Positions 1 through 7,220 of a DNA stretch of 64,000 nt are shown one piece after another; position 1 is the first letter of the stretch, and every line of letters begins with the position of its first letter. The DNA is taken from positions 1 through 64,000 of the forward strand of contig DATKQY010000003.1 of the NCBI GenBank assembly GCA_035532475.1, written 5' to 3'. Both the position numbers and the translations under genes were made by a program. The notes below the pieces were generated by a model. That model searched no databases and was not told where the DNA came from. It worked only from the letters and a program-made list of their open reading frames with translations. This stretch comes from DATKQY01 sp035532475 (lineage in GTDB: Bacteria; Actinomycetota; Acidimicrobiia; Acidimicrobiales; Bog-793).

Positions 1-746
1 ACGGACCCCAGCTTCTCGGGGTGATCGAGCTCAAAGACATCGTGAAACAAGGCATCCGCGAACGCTTCGCCGAAATGCGCGCGTTCGGGATCCGCACCGT
101 GATGATCACCGGCGACAACCCGCTCACCGCAGCGGCCATCGCCCAGGAAGCCGGGGTGGACGACTACCTCGCCCAGGCCACCCCTGCCGACAAGATGGCC
201 CTCATCAAAGCCGAACAGGAAGGCGGGAAGCTCGTCGCGATGACCGGGGACGGCACCAACGACGCCCCCGCCCTCGCCCAGGCCGACGTCGGGGTGGCCA
301 TGAACACCGGCACAACCGCGGCGAAGGAAGCCGGCAACATGGTCGACCTCGACTCGAACCCGACCAAGCTCCTCGACGTCGTCGAAGTCGGCAAGCAGCT
401 GCTCATCACCCGGGGCGCGCTCACGACGTTCTCGATCGCCAACGACGTGGCGAAGTACTTCGCCATCATCCCGGCGCTGTTCGTCGCCACCTATCCGCAG
501 CTCAACACGTTGAACATCATGAAGCTGCACAGCCCGCAGTCGGCGGTGCTCTCCGCGGTCATCTTCAACGCGCTCGTCATCGTCGCCTTGATCCCGCTCG
601 CACTGAGGGGTGTGCGCTTCCGGGCGATGGCGGCCGCCGCGCTGCTCCGCCGCAACGTGTGGATCTACGGCGTCGGCGGGATCATCGCGCCCTTCATCTT
701 CATCAAGCTGATCGATCTCATCCTCACGGCCACGGGAGGCTACTGA
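1..746 (+). CDS. kdpB: KdpB, potassium-transporting P-type ATPase subunit, C-terminal part
   Basis: Catalytic subunit of the KdpFABC high-affinity K+ pump; only the last ~247 residues are in the window (reading frame open from base 3), so the DKTGT phosphorylation site lies upstream. Visible are the P-domain motifs TGDNPLTA and TGDGTNDAPALAQADVGVAMNTGT (cited in part; hinge Asp residues intact) and the KdpB-typical membrane segment around TTFSIANDVAKYFAIIPALF, followed by two further hydrophobic helices. Its TGA overlaps the kdpC ATG by one base (TGATG), so the two are translationally coupled. The gene is normal in everything seen. Confidence 0.95.
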   Translation, partial: GPQLLGVIELKDIVKQGIRERFAEMRAFGIRTVMITGDNPLTAAAIAQEAGVDDYLAQATPADKMALIKAEQEGGKLVAMTGDGTNDAPALAQADVGVAMNTGTTAAKEAGNMVDLDSNPTKLLDVVEVGKQLLITRGALTTFSIANDVAKYFAIIPALFVATYPQLNTLNIMKLHSPQSAVLSAVIFNALVIVALIPLALRGVRFRAMAAAALLRRNVWIYGVGGIIAPFIFIKLIDLILTATGGY

Positions 747-1342
747 TGCTCGCCCACCTCCGCCGTTCGGTGGTGCTGGCGCTCATCGCCATCGTCATCT
801 TCGGCCTCGCCTACCCGCTGATTGGCACCGGCGTCTCGCAGCTCCTCTTCCACAGCCAGGCGAACGGCTCGATCACGGCGAACGGCTCGTCGCTGATCGG
901 GCAGAACTGGACGAGCCCGAAGTGGTTCCACGGCCGCCCCGACGACGCCGGGCCGTACGCGGCGAACCCGAAGGCGAAGGTCTCGGGCGGTGACAACCCG
1001 CTCGTCGCCAACGGCGTCAGCGGCGAGTCGGGCGCAACGAACCTCGGTCCTCGCTCGTCCGTCCTCTCGGCCGACACGAAAGCGCTCGTCAACTACTGGC
1101 ACTCGATGGGTGTGAACCCGACGCCCGACCTCGTCACCACCTCCGGCAGCGGCCTCGACCCGGACATCACCCCCGAGGACGCGATCGTGCAGATCCCGAT
1201 GGTCGCGAAGGCGCGTAGCCTGTCGCCGACGGTCCTCAAGGCCCTCATCTCGAAGGAGACCCACACCGCGCAGCTCGGCTTCCTCGGCTCGGACTACGTG
1301 GTCGTGCTGCAGCTCAACGAGGCGCTCGCCAAGCTCAAGTGA
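746..1342 (+). CDS. kdpC: KdpC, potassium-transporting ATPase subunit C
   Basis: 198 residues, usual size for KdpC. A single N-terminal membrane helix (about residues 8-30, rich in Leu/Ile/Val) is followed by a periplasm-facing domain with the family hallmarks: a GSSLIGQNW-like stretch, FHGRP, an SGGDN-like turn and a C-terminal VVVLQLNEAL segment. KdpC is thought to assist K+ delivery to and assembly of KdpA/KdpB. The start is the ATG overlapping the kdpB stop. A longer in-frame opening upstream is the shadow of kdpB. The gene is followed by a hairpin and the convergent kdpE. Confidence 0.95.
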   Translation: MLAHLRRSVVLALIAIVIFGLAYPLIGTGVSQLLFHSQANGSITANGSSLIGQNWTSPKWFHGRPDDAGPYAANPKAKVSGGDNPLVANGVSGESGATNLGPRSSVLSADTKALVNYWHSMGVNPTPDLVTTSGSGLDPDITPEDAIVQIPMVAKARSLSPTVLKALISKETHTAQLGFLGSDYVVVLQLNEALAKLK

Positions 1343-1385
1343 CGGGCGACTCCGCATGAAGCCCCCGATGCACCACGACGCGAGA

Positions 1386-1431
1386 CACCGGCGCCGGTCC
1401 GCCTCCCGCACAACGGCGGCCGGTGCCGGTG
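1386..1431. terminator. Hairpin between convergent kdpC and kdpE
   Basis: A 12-base arm CACCGGCGCCGG (1386-1397) pairs with CCGGTGCCGGTG (1420-1431) with one G-T wobble and a 22-base loop; GAG/CTC just outside adds three pairs across a one-base bulge. It sits between the two converging stop codons, so it probably terminates both transcripts. No U-tract is visible. Confidence 0.4.
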
Positions 1432-1438
1432 CTCGCGC

Positions 1439-2116
1439 TCATTCGGCGACGAGCTGATAGCCGATGCCGGGGTGGGTCCTCAGCAACCGTCCCTCGTCGT
1501 CGCCGAGCTTCTGGCGGATCCGGTGCGCGTAGACGCGCAGGTAGTGCGTCTCGCTCCCATACCCCGGGCCCCAGACCTCCTTCAGGATCATGTGGTGGGT
1601 GCACACCTTGCCGGCGTGGCGGGCGAGGAAGGCGAGGAAGGCGAACTCCCGAGCGGTCAGCTCGAGGTCCCGGCCGTCCATCGACGCCTGGTGGTGGACG
1701 AGGTCGACGACGAGGGCACCGACGGTCAGCTCCGTCGGCTCGGGGTCCCCGCCGATCCTCGCGTGGCGCAGCGCCACCCGCAGCCGGGCCTCCAGCTCGG
1801 CCATGCCGAACGGCTTGGTCACGTAGTCGTCGGCCCCGCCGTCGAGCGCGGCGACCTTGCGCTCCTCGGCGCCGGCGGCCGAGAGCACGACGACGGGGAC
1901 GTTCGAGAACTCCCGCACCCGGTGGCAGACCTCGATGCCGTCCATGTCCGTGAGGCCGAGGTCCAGCACGACGACGTCGGGCTGGGCGAGCGCGACCTGG
2001 GCGATGCCCTCGCCGCCGGTCTGGGCGAGGACGACGTCGTACCCGCGCGCCGACAGGCCGATCCGGAGCGCCCGGCGAAGCGACGGGTCGTCGTCGACGA
2101 CGAGGACGCGTGACAC
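1439..2116 (-). CDS. kdpE: KdpE, OmpR-family response regulator
   Basis: 225 residues. The receiver domain has the acidic pair in VLVVDDD, phospho-acceptor Asp52 (in VVLDLGLTDMDG) and the VTKPFG lysine. A winged-helix DNA-binding domain (about 125-225) ends in a THPGIGYQL wing. It should activate kdpFABC at low K+ or osmotic stress. The start is taken as GTG at 2116, two bases after the stop of the kinase gene, because the family begins just before RVLVVDDD; the longer opening upstream is unlike any receiver. It is co-transcribed with the kinase half 2119-3597 and faces kdpC. Confidence 0.93.
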   Translation of the reverse strand: MSRVLVVDDDPSLRRALRIGLSARGYDVVLAQTGGEGIAQVALAQPDVVVLDLGLTDMDGIEVCHRVREFSNVPVVVLSAAGAEERKVAALDGGADDYVTKPFGMAELEARLRVALRHARIGGDPEPTELTVGALVVDLVHHQASMDGRDLELTAREFAFLAFLARHAGKVCTHHMILKEVWGPGYGSETHYLRVYAHRIRQKLGDDEGRLLRTHPGIGYQLVAE

Positions 2117-2118
2117 CT

Positions 2119-3597
2119 TCAGAGGACCTCCGCCGGGACGTGTGCCACCGGGAGCGCGAAGACGAAGCGCGCGCCGCCGCCTGGCACCTCCTCGGCGCGG
2201 ATCTTCTGGCCGTGCGCCTCGACGAAGGCCCTGGCGATGGCGAGACCGAGCCCGGCCCGTCCGCCGCCGCTGATGCGGTTGAACATCTGGAACACGCGTT
2301 CTCGGTCCGTCTCGGAGATGCCGGGCCCGTGGTCCTCGACCAGGACCTCGACGACGTCGCCCTCGCGCCTTGCCCGGACCTCGATCACGCTGCCCTCCGG
2401 GGCGTGCCGATCGGCATTCTCCAGCAGATTGGCGAGCACCTGGGCGACGAGCAGGTGATCGACGTCGACGAGGGGCAGCCCGGGCTCGAAGCACGACTCC
2501 ACGCGCCCGGGCGCGAGCTCGGAGCCGAGCGCGGCCAGCCCTTCGGCCACGAGCTCGGGGAGCGCCGTCGGCTCGCGGCGGAGCTCGAGCGCGCCCGCTT
2601 GGATGCGGGTCATGTCGAGCAGGTTCGTGACGAGGCGCGCGAGACGGTCCGCCTGCATCTCGATGAGCTCGAGCAGCTCGTCGACATCGCTCGTGCTGAG
2701 GGAGACGTCGGGGCGGCGCAGGTCGGACACGGCCGCCTTCACCGCGGCGAGGGGCGTCCGCAGGTCGTGGGAGACCGCGCCCATCAAGGCGCCGCGCCAG
2801 CGGTCGACCTCTTCCAAGAGCTCGGCGCGAAGCGCCTGCTCGCGCAGCTGCGAGCGCTCGAGCGCGAGCGCCGCCTGGTTCGCGTAGGTCCTGAGCAGCC
2901 CCCCGTCGTAGACCTCCGGCTCGGCGCCCGCGGCGACGAGCAGGCCGACGGGCCGGCCGGACACCGCGAGCGGCAGCGACATGAGTGCTCCGGGTGCAGA
3001 CGTCGTCGCCACGACGCTGCGGCGCTCGCCGCCTGTCGGCGAGACGGCGCGGAGCTCGTCGGGCGACAGCGGCTCACCGGCGGCGGCGGCGACACGGAGC
3101 GTGCCGTCCACCGGCAGCAGGAGCGCTGCCGAGCGCAGCGCGAAGGCCTGTTGCAGCGTGAGGACGATGCGGCCGAGCAGCTCGGGGAGCGGGGAGCCAC
3201 CGATGAGCACCTCGGAGAGCTCGAGCAGGTGCCGGGCCTCCGCCTCGCGCCGGCGTGCCTCGGCGCGGGCCGCCTCGACGCGGGCCACCACCCTCGCGGT
3301 GATCAGCATCACCACGACGTAGACGCCGAGCGCCGTCCAGTTCGCGGCCTCACCGACCGAGAGCGTCCCGTAGGGCGGGATGAAGAAGAGGTCGTCGGCG
3401 AGAAAGCCCGCCGTCACGGCGAGCGCTCCGGCGCGAAAACCGCCGACGGCGACCGCGAGCACCACCGGCACCACGAGGACGAGCGCCGTCGTCGCGATGC
3501 TGAGGCGCGACCGCAGCGGGAACATGACCGCGCAGAGCGCCGCGACCGTCCCGAGCGCGACGACCGCGCCGAGCAGGCTCCGTCGACGTGAGCTCAT
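2119..3597 (-). CDS. kdpD: KdpD-type sensor histidine kinase lacking the N-terminal KdpD/USP domains
   Basis: 492 residues. About four membrane helices (residues 8-100, DUF4118 type) are followed by a GAF-like region (about 125-250), a dimerisation/phosphoacceptor domain with His277 in AVSHDLRTPL, and an ATPase domain with an N-box (LLENADRHAPEG), GPGIS and GLGLAIARAF. This matches the C-terminal two thirds of E. coli KdpD. The missing N-terminal KdpD domain with Walker motifs and the USP domain are encoded by a separate gene on the opposite strand starting about 135 bp away. It is paired with kdpE downstream. Confidence 0.9.
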   Translation of the reverse strand: MSSRRRSLLGAVVALGTVAALCAVMFPLRSRLSIATTALVLVVPVVLAVAVGGFRAGALAVTAGFLADDLFFIPPYGTLSVGEAANWTALGVYVVVMLITARVVARVEAARAEARRREAEARHLLELSEVLIGGSPLPELLGRIVLTLQQAFALRSAALLLPVDGTLRVAAAAGEPLSPDELRAVSPTGGERRSVVATTSAPGALMSLPLAVSGRPVGLLVAAGAEPEVYDGGLLRTYANQAALALERSQLREQALRAELLEEVDRWRGALMGAVSHDLRTPLAAVKAAVSDLRRPDVSLSTSDVDELLELIEMQADRLARLVTNLLDMTRIQAGALELRREPTALPELVAEGLAALGSELAPGRVESCFEPGLPLVDVDHLLVAQVLANLLENADRHAPEGSVIEVRARREGDVVEVLVEDHGPGISETDRERVFQMFNRISGGGRAGLGLAIARAFVEAHGQKIRAEEVPGGGARFVFALPVAHVPAEVL

Positions 3598-3731
3598 CAG
3601 CCTTGCGCACCGCCCTCTTCCGGCTGCTCGAGTCTACGGACTCGAGGGTCCCCGCCCCTGGGGCCCCCGCAGGGTCGTCTCCGGCCGGCCCCGGCGGGGC
3701 ACGGCCCGCGGCGGATCGCGAGAATGGCGTC

Positions 3732-4913
3732 GTGGCTGACCCGGTGGCGTTGGCGGACGACGAGGCGGCGCAGGCGGTCCAGCCGGCCGGCCGGTTCCGC
3801 CTCTACCTCGGCGCCGCCGCCGGCGTCGGGAAGACCTGCGCGATGCTCGACGAGGGGCGCCGGCGCCATGAGCGCGGGCGCGACGTCGTCGCCGGCTTCG
3901 TCGAGACCCACGGCCGCCGCCACACCGCCGAGCTCATCGGCGACCTCGAGGTCGTGCCGCGAAAGCGCGTCGAGTACCGGGGCGCCAGCTTCGAGGAGAT
4001 GGACCTCGACGCGGTGCTCGCCCGTCGACCGGAGATCGCGCTCGTGGACGAGCTCGCGCACACCAACGTGCCGGGCTCGGGCCGCCACGAGAAGCGGTGG
4101 CAGGACGTGCTCGAGCTGCTGGACGCCGGCATCGCCGTCGTGAGCAACGTCAACATCCAGCACCTGGAGAGCATCGCCGACGCCGTCGAACGGATCACCG
4201 GCGTCGCGATCCGAGAGCGCGTCCCGGACTGGGTCGTGCGCCGAGCAGACCAGCTCGAGCTCGTCGACTCTTCGCCCGAGCAGCTCCGTCGAAGGATGCT
4301 CCACGGGAACATCTACCCCCCAGCCCAGGTCCCCGCTGCGCTCGGCGGATTCTTCCGCACCGAGAACCTCGTAGCGCTGCGGGAGCTGGCGCTGCGCTTC
4401 GTCGCCGACGAGACCGAGGAGGACCTCCTCCAGTTCCTCGCCAGCCGCCACGTCGAGATGGTGTGGGAGACGGCCGAGCGCATCATGGTCGCCGTCACCG
4501 GGGCACCCGGGACCGACGCCGTGCTGCGGCGTGCCGCGCGCATCGCCGCCCGGGTGAAGGCGGACCTGCTCGTCGTCCACGTCGCGAACGAGGACGGCGG
4601 GAACAAGGTCGCCGAAGAGGCGGTGGGGCGGGCCCGGCACCTCGCCGAGGACGTCGACGGCCATTGGCACGAGCTGCACGGCGAGGATCCGGCGCGTGCG
4701 CTCGTGTCGTTCGCCCGGGAGCACCAGATCACCCAGATCGTGCTCGGCTCGTCGCGGCGGAGCCGGCTGGAGGAGCTGGTGAAGGGCTCGGTCGTGAGCC
4801 GCGTGCTGCGTTTCGCCGCCGAGCAGGGCATCGACGTGCACGTCATCGCGCGGCGCTCGGAGCGCGAGCGGGGGAGGGAGCGCGACCGGGACCGAGGAGA
4901 AGACGAGCGTTGA
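3732..4913 (+). CDS. kdpD: Stand-alone KdpD N-terminal domain plus universal stress domain
   Basis: About 393 residues from GTG 3732 (start uncertain; the frame is open back to 3588). Residues 27-35 are GAAAGVGKT, the KdpD P-loop. ALVDELAHTNVPG and VNIQHLES are canonical KdpD N-domain signatures. A Usp-type domain (about 250-370, beginning IMVAVTGAP, with GSSRRSR) follows, then a charged Arg/Glu/Asp tail. There are no membrane helices and no kinase domains. In classical KdpD this piece is fused to the kinase; free-standing versions (KdpN or truncated KdpD) are known in some bacteria. It is divergent from the kinase half, so both share the 3598-3731 promoter region. It presumably modulates that kinase. 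Confidence 0.88.
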   Translation: MADPVALADDEAAQAVQPAGRFRLYLGAAAGVGKTCAMLDEGRRRHERGRDVVAGFVETHGRRHTAELIGDLEVVPRKRVEYRGASFEEMDLDAVLARRPEIALVDELAHTNVPGSGRHEKRWQDVLELLDAGIAVVSNVNIQHLESIADAVERITGVAIRERVPDWVVRRADQLELVDSSPEQLRRRMLHGNIYPPAQVPAALGGFFRTENLVALRELALRFVADETEEDLLQFLASRHVEMVWETAERIMVAVTGAPGTDAVLRRAARIAARVKADLLVVHVANEDGGNKVAEEAVGRARHLAEDVDGHWHELHGEDPARALVSFAREHQITQIVLGSSRRSRLEELVKGSVVSRVLRFAAEQGIDVHVIARRSERERGRERDRDRGEDER

Positions 4914-4930
4914 CGGGCGGAGCCGCCGGC

Positions 4931-5725
4931 TCACCAGGAGCTGGCGGCCCACGCGCTGCGGCGGCCGTCGCGCGCCTCGACGTGGACCGCGAGGCCGTAG
5001 CACTCGCTGAGCGGCTCGTCGCGCAACACGTCGGCGGCCGCGCCGGACGCCACGGGGAGACCCTCGCGCAGCAGCAGGGCGTGGCTCACCGAGGCCGGGA
5101 GCTCTTCTAGGGTGTGCGCCACCTGAACCGTCGTCGGGCCGTCGCGCCCGCGTGCCAGCTCGTCGAGGGCCGACACGAGCGCCTCACGGCCGGGAAGGTC
5201 GACGCCGACGACCGGCTCGTCGAGCAGCAGCAGCTGGTGACGTCCGAACAGCGAGCGCGCGATCAGCACCCGCTGGCGCTCCCCCTGTGAGCAGTGCCCG
5301 AACGGCTGCCCGGCCAGCTGGCCGCAGCGAAGCCGCGCCAAGAGGGTGAGCGCCTCCTCCCGGTCGGCGTCGTCGAAGACGCCCCACCACGGTGCGAGCA
5401 GCCCGTCCTTGCCGGTGAGCACGATCTCGAGCGCGCTCGCCTGGAACGGCAGGCGGTCCGAGATGCTGTGGCCGACGACCCCGATCCGTCGGCGCAGCTC
5501 CCGCAGGTCGGTCCTGCCGAGCTCCCGCCCGAGGACGCGCACGGCTCCGCTCGACGGGTGGCGCTGCGCGCCGAGGAGGGAGAGCAGGGTCGTCTTGCCG
5601 GCGCCGTTCGGGCCGAGCAGCGCCCAGTGCTCGCCGGCACGCACCTCGAGCGAGAGCGGGCCGAGCACGCGCCGGCCGTCGACGGTGACGGTGGCGGCGT
5701 CGACCTCGGCGGCGGGCTCGGTCAT
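4931..5725 (-). CDS. ABC transporter ATP-binding protein
   Basis: 264 residues: Walker A GPNGAGKT (38-45), signature CSQGERQRV (145-153; CSQGE replaces the usual LSGGQ), Walker B LLLLDEP (165-171) and a switch His in VQVAHTLEE. The overall shape resembles YlmA/ModF-like single ATPases. No permease or binding protein lies beside it, so the substrate cannot be inferred. It stands between the Kdp genes and yceI, with its own upstream region. Confidence 0.85.
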   Translation of the reverse strand: MTEPAAEVDAATVTVDGRRVLGPLSLEVRAGEHWALLGPNGAGKTTLLSLLGAQRHPSSGAVRVLGRELGRTDLRELRRRIGVVGHSISDRLPFQASALEIVLTGKDGLLAPWWGVFDDADREEALTLLARLRCGQLAGQPFGHCSQGERQRVLIARSLFGRHQLLLLDEPVVGVDLPGREALVSALDELARGRDGPTTVQVAHTLEELPASVSHALLLREGLPVASGAAADVLRDEPLSECYGLAVHVEARDGRRSAWAASSW

Positions 5726-5836
5726 CGCCGCATTGCAGCAGGCGGGCGGTCACGGGCGCAACGTGGCGACTCCCGGCGCGAACGCGCCGGCACGCCCGCC
5801 GGGCACGGTCGGGCACGGTCGGGCCCGACCGGTAGC

Positions 5837-5875
5837 GAGATCGCCGGCGGCCCGAAGGGTCCCGCCGGCGATCTC
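5837..5875 (-). terminator. Terminator hairpin downstream of yceI
   Basis: Perfect 14-base arms GAGATCGCCGGCGG (5837-5850) and CCGCCGGCGATCTC (5862-5875), with the loop able to add CCC/GGG pairs. It lies just past the yceI stop and before the ABC ATPase gene. Nearby, GGGCACGGTC is repeated in tandem at about 5802-5823. Confidence 0.55.
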
Positions 5876-5920
5876 CGTTGCCTCGCGTCCGGCGCCGGGA
5901 GCGGCACCGGTCCCCGGGCC

Positions 5921-6499
5921 TCAGGCCTGGAGGACGGCCTCCGCGTCGATCTCGATCTTGATCGTCTTGCCGACCAGCACGCCGCCGGTCTCGAGCGCGA
6001 CGTTCCAGGTCAGCCCGAACTCCTCGCGGTCGATCTCGGTCACGGCCGAGAAGCCGATCCGCTTGCCGCCCCACGGGTCCCCGCTCGCGCCGTTGAACTC
6101 GACGTCGAGGACGACCGGACGCGTCACGTCCTTGATGGTGAGGTCGCCCTCCACGAGCCAATGGTCGTGGCCCTTCGGCGACACCTTCGTGCTGCGGTAG
6201 GTCATGACCGGGTGGCTCTCGGCGTCGAAGAAGTCCGCCGATCGCAGGTGCGCGTCGCGCTGCTCGTCACGCGTGTCGAGGCTCGCGATCTGGACGATCG
6301 CCTCCACGTGCGACTCGAGCGGGTCCTCGGCGACGGTGACGGAGCCCTCCACCTCGTGGAAGCTGCCGCGCACCTTGGCCACCATGACGTGGCGCGCCAC
6401 GAAGCCGACGACGCTGTGCGACTTGTCGAGGGTGTAGGTGCCTGGGATCGGCACCGTCTCGCCGTCGACGGTCCTCGTGAGCGTGGTGGTATCAGCCAT
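5921..6499 (-). CDS. YceI family lipocalin-like protein
   Basis: 192 residues from ATG 6499, chosen because GGAGAAGGAG lies at a good distance upstream. The YceI domain fills the protein: GTYTLDKSHSVVGFVARH near the start, VEASIQ-like central strands (VEAIVQIASLDTR), a HPVMTYRSTKV turn, and a GLTWN segment near the end. Family members are beta-barrels that bind long isoprenoid or quinone-like ligands. There is no signal peptide, so it is probably cytoplasmic, as many actinobacterial members are. It is divergent from a marR gene across a palindrome at 6573-6588, which suggests MarR control. Confidence 0.88.
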   Translation of the reverse strand: MADTTTLTRTVDGETVPIPGTYTLDKSHSVVGFVARHVMVAKVRGSFHEVEGSVTVAEDPLESHVEAIVQIASLDTRDEQRDAHLRSADFFDAESHPVMTYRSTKVSPKGHDHWLVEGDLTIKDVTRPVVLDVEFNGASGDPWGGKRIGFSAVTEIDREEFGLTWNVALETGGVLVGKTIKIEIDAEAVLQA

Positions 6500-6572
6500 T
6501 GCAGTGCTCCTTCTCCGCTCTGTCGAGCGTCTCGCGTCCTGACCTCGTCCAAGGATCACTCTACCGAACAAC

Positions 6573-6588
6573 AATTGCATGCGCAATT
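6573..6588. promoter_or_regulatory. Palindromic candidate MarR operator between yceI and marR
   Basis: AATTGC (6573-6578), four-base spacer ATGC, GCAATT (6583-6588). It is an AT-rich palindrome in a very GC-rich setting, centred between the divergent starts at 6499 and 6618. MarR dimers commonly bind such sites and repress both their own gene and a divergent target. Confidence 0.5.
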
Positions 6589-6617
6589 ATTCCGCCGGAA
6601 GCAGCTAGACTGACCCC

Positions 6618-7187
6618 ATGGCGATCAGCGCTGACCGTCCCGACGAGGCGGAGCCGGCCGCGAGCGCCGGCCTCAGCCCGGAGCGACCGGACCGGATCAC
6701 CCTGGTCGGCCTCGTGCTCGAGAGCGCGCTCGGCCTGCGCCGCGCCCTCGGACCCGGGCACGACTGCGAGGTCGGGATCCGGGGCCAGTCCTTCGAGATC
6801 CTGCTCCGCCTGCTGCGGACGCCGGGGACCCGGCTCCGCATGAGCGACCTCGCCGCCCAGACGGGACTGACCCCGAGCGGCCTGACGCGCGCCGTCGACC
6901 GGCTCGTCGACGCCGGCCTCGTCGCCCGCGAGCTGTGCCTGAGCGACCGGCGGGGGGCGTTCGCGCTCCTCACCGAGGCCGGAGCCGGGCGCGCGGCGGA
7001 GGCGGTCGCCCACCACGAGTGCGACATCGACAACCTCCTCACTGGTCTGTACTGCCCCGCCGAGGAGGAGGAGCTGGCCCTGCTGCTGCGCAGGCTGCGC
7101 GACCGGGTCGCCCCCGAGGCGACGCTCGTCAGCGAGCCCGCCCCCGAGACGCCCGAGGAGGTGAAGGCACCGGCCGATCCCCATTAG
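6618..7187 (+). CDS. MarR family transcriptional regulator
   Basis: 189 residues with a winged helix-turn-helix at about residues 50-125: FEILLRLLRTPGTRLRMSDL, then TGLTPSGLTRAVDRLVDAGLV as recognition helix region and a SDRRGAFALLTEAG wing. A hydrophobic dimerisation helix precedes it and a Pro/Glu-rich tail follows. It is probably autoregulated and represses the divergent yceI through the palindrome 6573-6588. The inducer is unknown. The aconitase gene follows 33 bp downstream. Confidence 0.85.
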   Translation: MAISADRPDEAEPAASAGLSPERPDRITLVGLVLESALGLRRALGPGHDCEVGIRGQSFEILLRLLRTPGTRLRMSDLAAQTGLTPSGLTRAVDRLVDAGLVARELCLSDRRGAFALLTEAGAGRAAEAVAHHECDIDNLLTGLYCPAEEEELALLLRRLRDRVAPEATLVSEPAPETPEEVKAPADPH

Positions 7188-7220
7188 CGTCATCGGCGGC
7201 GGACGGACTGGGAGGTCGTG

